64,000 bases of DNA from Casp-actino8 sp964563545 (GTDB lineage: Bacteria > Actinomycetota > Acidimicrobiia > Acidimicrobiales > Ilumatobacteraceae), in assembly GCA_964563545.1 (NCBI GenBank), contig CAZLXB010000001.1:1-64000 (forward strand), in the 5' to 3' direction. Below the pieces are notes generated by a model that searched no databases, was not told the DNA's origin, and worked only from the letters and a program-made list of their open reading frames with translations. Below are positions 58,050 through 64,000 of the stretch, one piece after another (within the stretch, counting starts at the first letter, position 1; every line of letters begins with the position of its first letter). Both the position numbers and the translations under genes were made by a program.

Positions 58050-59591
58050 CTAATTCGTGGACTTGTCCCGAAGATGTCGGCCGACATAGGCGACCACCAC
58101 CTGGTGGGCTTCGTGATCGAAATAGATGTGCACGCGATACAGGCGGGCTCCACGTCCGTTGCGGATGTGGGCGGTCGCAAGTTCGGTGCGTCCGCGCCAC
58201 GTGAACGAATAGTCGTCGGCGTACTTGTTCTCCGCGTTGTCGGAGATTCCCGACGCGTAGTTGAGGCCGAGGCTTCGGCACGAGATGGTGAGCGACGCGT
58301 TCGTCACCCGGCCACTCTTCCAATCGCCAGCCACCACGTTCAGACGCACGAGATCTTCGAGCAGTCGGTTGGCGTCGATGCCCTCGAGTTCGGCCGCCGT
58401 CTCGAACGCCCGCTCGTGGAACGTGAGGTGCTCGCAGATCGATTCGGCCTGCTTCACGGCGTCGATCGCCGAGATCGCCCGCAGACCGGTCGGACTCTTG
58501 CCCAGGCGCACCGCGAGTTCGGTGTTCTGCAGGACGAGTTGATCGACCAGACCTTCGCGGTTGTCGAGCAGCTGATTCTTCTCGTCGATCGTCCGATCCG
58601 CTTCGGCGAGTGCTTGCTCGAGTTCGTCGATGCGGTTGTACGCGTCCTGCCAGCCGTCGAGAGCGGCCTTGTACTCCTCCATCGACACACCCGGTTCGAC
58701 CGGCGTCGGCTTCGCGACAGGTGTCGCAGCCGGCGTCGGTGTGACGACCGCCGACACCACCTTGGGCGGGGTCTCCACCGGTGGTGCATCGGGGAGTCGC
58801 CGTTGGAAACGCGGTGCTCGAAGCGGCGCGAGTGAACCGTGGGCCGCGAAGTTGATCCGCGACACGCACGAGCGCATCTCCGAAGCGGCACCCGCCTGGT
58901 TGAGTTTGGTCCCACCCCACTGCACCGATTCGCCACCCGGCCACACGAGGGTGAGCCCACGGGCGAGAAGGATCTCGGCGCCGTACATGCCATGGAACGC
59001 CGTGCGCGCCGCATCACCCTCGAGTCGGTACATGTGAGCGAGACCGGAGAGTGAACCCGCGTAGCGATCGAGTTCAAAAAGAGGGGTGCTCTTGGTGGGC
59101 ACCGTCTCGATCAGAACCGGCAGAACGCGGCTCCGCGCCTCACAGAAGGCGGCCAAGGCCTGAGCTCCCGCGTTGTCGGTCACCACCCGAACACCGGGAA
59201 GAACGCGCAGGTTGGCGTCGTGAAACGCGACGCCATCGAGGATCCGAGCCACGATCCGCTGTACCGGCGCGAGAGGAACCTCGGGAAGCACCGGCAATAC
59301 GCGACGACCGCCGGGGACGAGCGTGATCCTTGCCTCGAACGTGGTGGTGGCTCGGTCGGTCGCGACGGTGATGGACGTCGTGGCCACGGCGTTGCCGACC
59401 AATCCCCGATCGATCGTGAGGCGCCACCAGCGCGAAGGGTCGTCGTTGTCGAATCGGATCGACACACCAGCCCCGCGATCCTCGGCCGGCCACTCCTCCT
59501 CGACCCAGTCGGTCACGAGTTGGCGCACACGGGCCATGGTCGGTTCGGGCCAGACCGGGCCGTCCAACCTCATCGCGTAGACCGGCCTCAT
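58050..59591 (-). CDS. coiled-coil protein with a compact C-terminal domain, unknown function
   Basis: A 513-residue soluble protein in three parts. Residues 1-300 form an unknown globular region with many hydrophobic strands (VLPVLPEVPLAPVQRIVARIL). A Pro/Thr/Val-rich linker (PVETPPKVVSAVVTPTPAA) leads to a coiled coil (YNRIDELEQALAEADRTIDE). The last ~120 residues form a compact domain with the end RVHIYFDHEAHQVVVAYVGRHL, a pattern I have seen at the C-terminus of otherwise different actinobacterial proteins. ATG 59591 follows GAGAAT by six bases. No catalytic motif is visible. Confidence 0.65.
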   Translation of the reverse strand: MRPVYAMRLDGPVWPEPTMARVRQLVTDWVEEEWPAEDRGAGVSIRFDNDDPSRWWRLTIDRGLVGNAVATTSITVATDRATTTFEARITLVPGGRRVLPVLPEVPLAPVQRIVARILDGVAFHDANLRVLPGVRVVTDNAGAQALAAFCEARSRVLPVLIETVPTKSTPLFELDRYAGSLSGLAHMYRLEGDAARTAFHGMYGAEILLARGLTLVWPGGESVQWGGTKLNQAGAASEMRSCVSRINFAAHGSLAPLRAPRFQRRLPDAPPVETPPKVVSAVVTPTPAATPVAKPTPVEPGVSMEEYKAALDGWQDAYNRIDELEQALAEADRTIDEKNQLLDNREGLVDQLVLQNTELAVRLGKSPTGLRAISAIDAVKQAESICEHLTFHERAFETAAELEGIDANRLLEDLVRLNVVAGDWKSGRVTNASLTISCRSLGLNYASGISDNAENKYADDYSFTWRGRTELATAHIRNGRGARLYRVHIYFDHEAHQVVVAYVGRHLRDKSTN

Positions 59592-59664
59592 ACCTGCATT
59601 CTCGCCGAACAGTGGGTCGTCCGCTCGCCGAAATCCCGAGCCGACGATCGGCTCGGACCCCACC

Positions 59665-59670
59665 TACTGT
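59665..59670 (+). promoter_or_regulatory. -10 hexamer TACTGT for the four-helix membrane protein gene
   Basis: TACTGT ends six bases before GTG 59677, the leaderless arrangement, divergent from the coiled-coil gene. Confidence 0.55.
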
Positions 59671-59676
59671 CGGGAC

Positions 59677-60138
59677 GTGTTCGATCTCTGGAACGATTCG
59701 ACGGCGGAGATGGTTCTGGTCTTCAACGCCGCGGCCAGCACCCTGATGACAGGTCTCATCTGGTTCGTCCAGATCGTCCACTATCCGCTACTCGCCACCA
59801 CTCCCCCGGATCGGACGATCGAAGTGGCCATCGAGCATCAGCGTCGCACGTCGTACGTCGTCGCCTTGCCCATGGCCGTCGAGGGACTCACGACTCTCGG
59901 CTTGCTCGCCGATGCGCCGAGTCGCATCTGGTCTGGTTGGCCCTGGCTCGGAGCGATCTTGCTCGCCGTGAGTCTGGGATCGACCGTCTTGTTGTCGGTG
60001 CCCCTGCACGCGCGTATGGCGCAGGGCTACTCCCCCGAGGTCGGTCGGCGACTCGTCCTCACCAATTGGCCACGCACGTTCTCCTGGACGCTGCGAGCGG
60101 TGCTCATGCTCGCCCTCGTGATCACCGGCCTCCGCTGA
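59677..60138 (+). CDS. four-helix integral membrane protein
   Basis: A 153-residue protein with four predicted membrane helices (about residues 11-35, 58-78, 90-110 and 133-152). The loop after helix 1 has QIVHYPLLA and the loop after helix 3 has RMAQGYSPEVGRRLVLTNWPRT. The layout recalls small DUF1772-like membrane proteins but I cannot assign a family with confidence. GTG 59677 has a leaderless promoter. It overlaps the convergent CoA-transferase gene by 17 bases. Confidence 0.65.
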   Translation: MFDLWNDSTAEMVLVFNAAASTLMTGLIWFVQIVHYPLLATTPPDRTIEVAIEHQRRTSYVVALPMAVEGLTTLGLLADAPSRIWSGWPWLGAILLAVSLGSTVLLSVPLHARMAQGYSPEVGRRLVLTNWPRTFSWTLRAVLMLALVITGLR

Positions 60139-61195
60139 ACGAAAGAATCCGCGCATCGGCGGCGACACGAGCCGCCGCTCGAGCGAGTGAGACGTCGATC
60201 GTGCGTCGTCGACCCGATATCAGAGATTCGAGGATCGCCGTGGCTCCGACCAATCCGGTGATCGGATCGGCGATGGCGTCGCCGACGAACCCGGGACCAT
60301 CACCGGTTTCGCTCACGAGTCCGCCGGCGACCGCTGCGTCATCACCGAATCCGACCCTCATCGCGTCATCACCGCGTCGGCCGTGAGCGGTGATCGACAA
60401 CCACGAGCGCACCGAACTCGATCGGAACATCTCGTCACGGTCGATTCCGAGTTGCATCAGAGCGCGCGGGCGCGAGGCCTCGATCACCACATCGGCATCT
60501 TCGATCATGTGACGCAACTCGTCCGCTCCGGCACGGCTCCGAAAGTCCACGGAGACGATTTCCTTGCCGTCGTTGAGCGATGCGAAGAAGTCGGGATGAC
60601 CCTGACGCGCTCCGTCGGGACGGCCACTCGACTCGACCTTCACAACTCGACAACCGACGTCGGCGAGCAGACGTCCGGCGAGAGGACCGGCCCACAATGA
60701 CGAGAGGTCAATGACTTTCAGCGCTCGGATGTCGACGGTTTCGTCGGCTTCGCCTCTATCGCCGACCTCCAGCAACTCGGACCCCACATCCACCTCGCCC
60801 AAGATCGCCACCGGTAGGCCGAGTTCGACGGCGCGTTCGCGCACGTCACGCGCCGCCGATCCGGCGACACACCGCGCGACTTCCGTCCACGGCACGATTC
60901 CGGCCCGCGGGGCGAACCCCTCCCCAAGCAGTGCAGACAACGACTCCACGTCGTCGACGCGCGCGAGATTGAGGGCGACCCATTGCCCATCTGACGTGGG
61001 GAGCAACTGACACGACCCACCTGCACTCGTCCGTCCGTTCGGACGCCATCCGGTCAATCGCATGCGGCGATTCAGCTCGACTTCGGCAACGACGTTCAGT
61101 ACGACACCGAGCGTTCCCGCCAGGCGTCGCAGCCGCTGTACCACGACGTCGACCGCTCCGATCAACTCGGCGCCGACGGTGCCGTCCCCCGTCAC
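60122..61195 (-). CDS. family III CoA-transferase (CaiB/BaiF) with permuted domain order
   Basis: A 357-residue enzyme that moves CoA between carboxylic acids. The large-domain start normally found at the N-terminus, VIDLSSLWAGPLAGRLLADVG, is here at residues 161-181 and is followed by VVKVES, DVVIEASRPRAL and GDAIADPITGL, whose Asp310 is in the place of the catalytic aspartate. The segment usually near the C-terminus (LPTSDGQWVALNLA, then LGLPVAIL) comes first, at about residues 65-132. The order is therefore swapped. GTG 61195 overlaps the upstream enoyl-CoA hydratase stop in a GTGA. Confidence 0.8.
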   Translation of the reverse strand: MTGDGTVGAELIGAVDVVVQRLRRLAGTLGVVLNVVAEVELNRRMRLTGWRPNGRTSAGGSCQLLPTSDGQWVALNLARVDDVESLSALLGEGFAPRAGIVPWTEVARCVAGSAARDVRERAVELGLPVAILGEVDVGSELLEVGDRGEADETVDIRALKVIDLSSLWAGPLAGRLLADVGCRVVKVESSGRPDGARQGHPDFFASLNDGKEIVSVDFRSRAGADELRHMIEDADVVIEASRPRALMQLGIDRDEMFRSSSVRSWLSITAHGRRGDDAMRVGFGDDAAVAGGLVSETGDGPGFVGDAIADPITGLVGATAILESLISGRRRTIDVSLARAAARVAADARILSFSGGR

Positions 61196-62172
61196 GTCCA
61201 CTCGACGATCTCGTCGACGAGTCCCCACGCGAGCGCGGTCTCGGCATCCACGACGCATCCCGAAAGCATCATGAGGGCGGCCCGATGTCGACCGATGCGC
61301 TGCGTCACACTCACGGTCCCACCGGCACCGGGAACGAGTCCCATCGAGACTTCGGGAAGTCGAAAGGTTGCATCAGGAGTGGCCACCACTCGGGGTGCGA
61401 AGGCCGCCAACTCGACACCGGCACCGACGTTGTCGCCCCGCACCCGACACTCGAGTCCAGAACCGATGCGCGCACTGATCGTCAACAGAAGTTGGGCGAC
61501 ACTGTCGGTGGTCCGGACGAGGTGCGAATCGAGCGGTGATCGCGCCGTTCCGAACTCGGCCAGATCACCGCCGCTCGAGAAATTCGATCCGCGTCCGTCG
61601 AACACGACCCGCGTGATCGACTCATCCACCGCGGCCACCGTCAGTACCTCGCGAAGTTCGTCGCGCATCGCACGCGAGAACGCATTGTGACGCTGGGGCT
61701 CGGAGAGGGTCACGTGCAGGGTGTCGTCGACACGTCGTGCCTCCACGACCGACGACGCCCGGCCAGCCCGCCATGCTTTCTTCCGGTTCTCTCGCAACCA
61801 CCCCGTGAACTCGTCACCCGACTGAAGGAGCGAATAGGTCACCGATTCGAGGAAGAGCGCGTCGAATGGATCGACTATCTCCACCATGCGAATCAACCGC
61901 GCCGCCGTTGCAAAAGCCACTGGACAGAGACGCGCATTCGACTCGATCAACGGGGCGTTTCTCGAATCCAAGAAGAGATCCACAGCCGACGCTTCGACGA
62001 GTTGCGGATCTCCAGAGAGCACCGCACATGGAACTGCGCTCAGACCTCGGAATCGATCTCGTTCGATCGGCCCTTCGACGACGACCCCCGCCACTCCTGC
62101 GTGAGGCGACAACTGGGTCGAATCGAGAGCGATTCGCTCGGTGAAGTCCGATGCGGACATCCTGACGAGCAC
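61192..62172 (-). CDS. enoyl-CoA hydratase/isomerase family protein with a long N-terminal extension
   Basis: A 326-residue protein. The crotonase core starts only at about residue 148 (DTLHVTLSEPQRHNAFSRAM), with FSSGGDLAEFG at the oxyanion hole, NVGAGVELAAFAPRVVA and LPEVSMGLVPGAGGT at the active site. Ahead of it are some 140 residues ending in LESVTYSLLQSGDEFTGWL, which looks like a helical piece normally placed after the core. The last helices of a standard crotonase are missing from the C-terminus. GTG 62172 follows TAGATT by six bases; ATG 62160 is an alternative. It is coupled to the CoA-transferase. Confidence 0.78.
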   Translation of the reverse strand: MLVRMSASDFTERIALDSTQLSPHAGVAGVVVEGPIERDRFRGLSAVPCAVLSGDPQLVEASAVDLFLDSRNAPLIESNARLCPVAFATAARLIRMVEIVDPFDALFLESVTYSLLQSGDEFTGWLRENRKKAWRAGRASSVVEARRVDDTLHVTLSEPQRHNAFSRAMRDELREVLTVAAVDESITRVVFDGRGSNFSSGGDLAEFGTARSPLDSHLVRTTDSVAQLLLTISARIGSGLECRVRGDNVGAGVELAAFAPRVVATPDATFRLPEVSMGLVPGAGGTVSVTQRIGRHRAALMMLSGCVVDAETALAWGLVDEIVEWT

Positions 62173-62178
62173 GAAGGA

Positions 62179-62184
62179 AATCTA
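62179..62184 (-). promoter_or_regulatory. -10 hexamer TAGATT for the crotonase/CoA-transferase operon
   Basis: On the minus strand TAGATT ends six bases before GTG 62172. It favours that start over ATG 62160. Confidence 0.55.
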
Positions 62185-62278
62185 CTGAAGCACCTTGGCT
62201 GACTTCTCAATACCGAGCAACACCACAAGCGACGCGCCGAGCCGTAGGCTCTTACCTCGACCGGGCAGGAGAACGCTC

Positions 62279-64000
62279 ATGGACAATGACATCAGCGTCG
62301 ACAGCTCGGGATTCGCCGAACTCGGGCTCCGACACGAACTACTGGCCTCGTTGGCCGGTCTCGGCTACGAGGAACCCACGCCGATCCAGCGCGAATCCAT
62401 TCCGCCGCTGATCGAGGGTCGGGATCTTCTCGGCCAGGCCGCCACCGGCACCGGCAAGACGGCGGCTTTCGCGCTGCCGATTCTTCACTCGCTCACCGTC
62501 GGTGATCCGCGCCCGGAGGTCGAGGCTCTGGTTCTCGTACCGACACGCGAACTCGCGATGCAGGTCTCGGAGGCGATCTACAAGTACGGACATCACCTCG
62601 GCGCTCGTTGCGTTCCTATTTATGGTGGCCAGCACATCGGCCGTCAGATCGACGCACTTCGTCGCGGAACCCACGTTGTGGTGGCCACTCCCGGACGCGC
62701 CCTCGATCACATTCGCAAAGGGACTCTCGACCTCACCACCGTGCGGATGGTCGTGCTCGACGAAGCAGACGAGATGCTCGACATGGGATTCGCCGAGGAT
62801 CTGGAAGCGATCCTGGAAGCCACTCCGGACACTCGCCAGACGGTGTTGTTCTCGGCCACTCTGCCGCCCCGCATCGAATCGATCGCCAAGAAGCATCAGC
62901 GCAATCCGATGCGCATCACGATCGAAAAATCGCGTACCGAAACCGGCGCGACGCCGCTCGTGGAACAGCGCGCCTACATGGTGTCGAGGTATCACAAGGC
63001 TGCGGCTCTCGGTCGCATCCTCGACATCGAGGCGCCCGAAGCTGCCATCGTCTTCTGCCGCACACGCGGTGAAGTCGACCAATTGACCGAAACCCTGAAC
63101 GGTCGCGGTTACCGCGCCGAGGCGCTTCATGGTGGCATGGACCAAGAGCAACGCGATCGAGTGATGGGTCGAGTCCGGTCGGGCACAGCCGATCTCCTGA
63201 TCGCCACCGACGTGGCCGCACGTGGTCTCGATATCGAACACCTCACCCACGTCGTGAACTTCGATGTCCCTTCGGCTCCGGAGTCGTACGTTCACCGCAT
63301 CGGTCGCGTCGGCCGCGCCGGTCGCGAGGGAATCGCCATCACACTGGCCGAACCCCGCGAACAGCGGATGCTCCAGAACATCGAACGCCTCACTCGTCAG
63401 AAGATCGTGTTCGCCAAGGTCCCGTCGGTGGAGGCTCTACGAGCGCGCCAGATGGAACTCACCATCGAGAACCTGCAAGAGGCGATCGCCGCCGGACCGC
63501 ACGACGAATTCGACGAAGTGCTCGAACGTCTGGTGGCCGATCATCCACTCGATGTCGTCGCCAAGGCTGCGATCAAACTCGCCCACGACGCCGAGCAATC
63601 CACCCTCGAAGAAGAAGAGATTCCCGATCTCTCACACAAGACCGAGTCGCGCGGTGATCGCGGTGATCGCGGTGATCGCGGAGGTCGCAACGATCGCTTC
63701 GATCGTGAAGAACGTGGGGGTCGATCGAAGCGCTTCGAACGAGGTGAGCGGGGGGAACGTCGCGAATCCCGCGATCAATCCCTCGCCAAGCTCTACATCT
63801 CGGTCGGCCGGAAGGCCGGCGTCCGCCCCGCCGATCTCGTCGGTGCCATCGCCAATGAGTCCGGTGTTCCTGGACGCGACATCGGTGTACGAATTTCCGA
63901 CTTCCACTCGGTCGTCGAGGTGCCGGCTTCGAAAGCCGAGCACGTGATCTCCGCGATGCGTGGTGCGATGATCCGTGGCAAGAAGGCCATGGTGCGCCGC
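62279..64000 (+). CDS. deaD: DEAD-box RNA helicase, DeaD/CsdA type, 3' truncated
   Basis: The frame runs 574 codons to the window edge without a stop. All helicase motifs are present in order: TPIQRES (Q), AATGTGKTAAF (I), VPTRELA (Ia), TPGRALDH (Ib), DEADEM (II), FSATLPP (III), IVFCRTR (IV), ATDVAARGLDIEH (V) and HRIGRVGRAGR (VI). A charged RGD-repeat linker at about residues 458-490 leads to a DbpA-type RNA-binding domain (KLYISVGRKAGVRPADLVGAIANE split around GRKAGVRPADL). It probably unwinds rRNA or cold-stabilised mRNA. AGGAG lies seven bases before ATG 62279. Confidence 0.95.
   Translation, partial: MDNDISVDSSGFAELGLRHELLASLAGLGYEEPTPIQRESIPPLIEGRDLLGQAATGTGKTAAFALPILHSLTVGDPRPEVEALVLVPTRELAMQVSEAIYKYGHHLGARCVPIYGGQHIGRQIDALRRGTHVVVATPGRALDHIRKGTLDLTTVRMVVLDEADEMLDMGFAEDLEAILEATPDTRQTVLFSATLPPRIESIAKKHQRNPMRITIEKSRTETGATPLVEQRAYMVSRYHKAAALGRILDIEAPEAAIVFCRTRGEVDQLTETLNGRGYRAEALHGGMDQEQRDRVMGRVRSGTADLLIATDVAARGLDIEHLTHVVNFDVPSAPESYVHRIGRVGRAGREGIAITLAEPREQRMLQNIERLTRQKIVFAKVPSVEALRARQMELTIENLQEAIAAGPHDEFDEVLERLVADHPLDVVAKAAIKLAHDAEQSTLEEEEIPDLSHKTESRGDRGDRGDRGGRNDRFDREERGGRSKRFERGERGERRESRDQSLAKLYISVGRKAGVRPADLVGAIANESGVPGRDIGVRISDFHSVVEVPASKAEHVISAMRGAMIRGKKAMVRR
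63650..63681 (+). repeat. short tandem repeat of a 9-base unit in deaD
   Basis: The unit CGCGGTGAT is repeated three times in a row, followed by a diverged copy, and codes for RGD-RGD-RGD-RGG. It forms the start of a basic linker, common in DeaD proteins as a flexible RNA-binding arm. Copy number may vary between strains. Confidence 0.7.

Noticed and set aside
57428..58180. Single reading frame running through the 100-N gap
   Set aside because: Continuity across N is an artefact of the translation. Only the part right of the gap, from GTG 57934, has a ribosome-binding site and sigma-like sequence.
63650..63681. CRISPR-like or mobile repeat
   Set aside because: It is a 9-base in-frame repeat coding for RGD units inside deaD, with no spacers.
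1..64000. tRNA, rRNA, transposase or phage genes
   Set aside because: No cloverleaf, rRNA or integrase/transposase signature was seen on either strand, and nearly all space is taken by protein genes.

Overview
The window reads as chromosomal DNA of a GC-rich actinobacterium. Lineage markers are three WhiB-type Fe-S regulators, DUF3107, the DUF3090/SCO1664/histidine-phosphatase cassette, a class E sortase, a PdtaS-type kinase, SenX3/RegX3 and an F420-linked oxidoreductase. Together with the compact layout and the full Ccm (System I) cytochrome c set, this suggests an Acidimicrobiia-like lineage (inference). A 100-N gap at 57488-57587 shows this is a scaffolded draft or metagenome assembly. Genes are very densely packed: many operon neighbours overlap by ATGA/GTGA, convergent genes end within a few bases of each other or overlap, and no stretch over 300 bases lacks a gene. 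I see no rRNA, tRNA, CRISPR array or transposase.

Layout. 0-5.1 kb: end of an FrhB-like gene, an esterase, UdgB uracil-DNA glycosylase, then phosphatase-DUF3090-SCO1664 plus an unknown 348-aa gene. 5.1-11 kb: EtfAB, a lipid kinase, a glycerophosphodiesterase, WhiB, PdtaS, DUF3107. 11-14 kb: a SufR-like regulator divergent from Mrp, a sulfite-oxidase-like molybdoenzyme, a SixA-like phosphatase. 14.2-20.7 kb: the complete cytochrome c maturation operon ccmABCDEFGHI. 20.7-32.7 kb: sortase, two enoyl-CoA hydratases, TetR, a methyltransferase, a nitroreductase, TesB, an orphan mreB with moaE, a membrane-anchored protease-like protein, an epimerase, a DUF2342 protein and an MFS carrier. 32.7-42.3 kb: the phosphate regulon regX3-senX3-phoU-phoU-pstBACS-ppk, with PHO-box-like repeats in front of pstS and ppk. 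42.3-47.7 kb: two more WhiB genes, tatA, a formiminotransferase, a 2OG-Fe(II) oxygenase translationally coupled to a formaldehyde-activating enzyme, a nucleoside phosphorylase and malate dehydrogenase. 47.7-54.7 kb: an OafA-type acyltransferase, metF, purH, sucDC and a B12-binding protein. 54.8-59.6 kb: a more accessory stretch with a PhyH oxygenase, Nudix, a tail-to-tail pair of paralogous small genes, the gap, a sigma-like fragment and a coiled-coil protein. 59.7-64 kb: a membrane protein, a coupled CoA-transferase/enoyl-CoA hydratase pair whose domain order looks rearranged, and a DEAD-box helicase running off the window.

Regulation. A recurring promoter pattern was used to choose starts: a TANNNT (sometimes NANNNT) hexamer placed 6-10 bases before an ATG or GTG with no ribosome-binding site, as expected for leaderless mRNAs. 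It precedes about twenty genes here. A smaller group (three WhiB or ion-uptake type genes, mrp, regX3, pstS, pstC, ppk, the helicase) has clear Shine-Dalgarno sequences instead.

The most interesting items are the oxygenase-Fae operon, the apparently permuted CoA-transferase with its neighbour, the full System I cytochrome c pathway in an actinobacterial context, and the uncharacterised small-gene cluster around the assembly gap.
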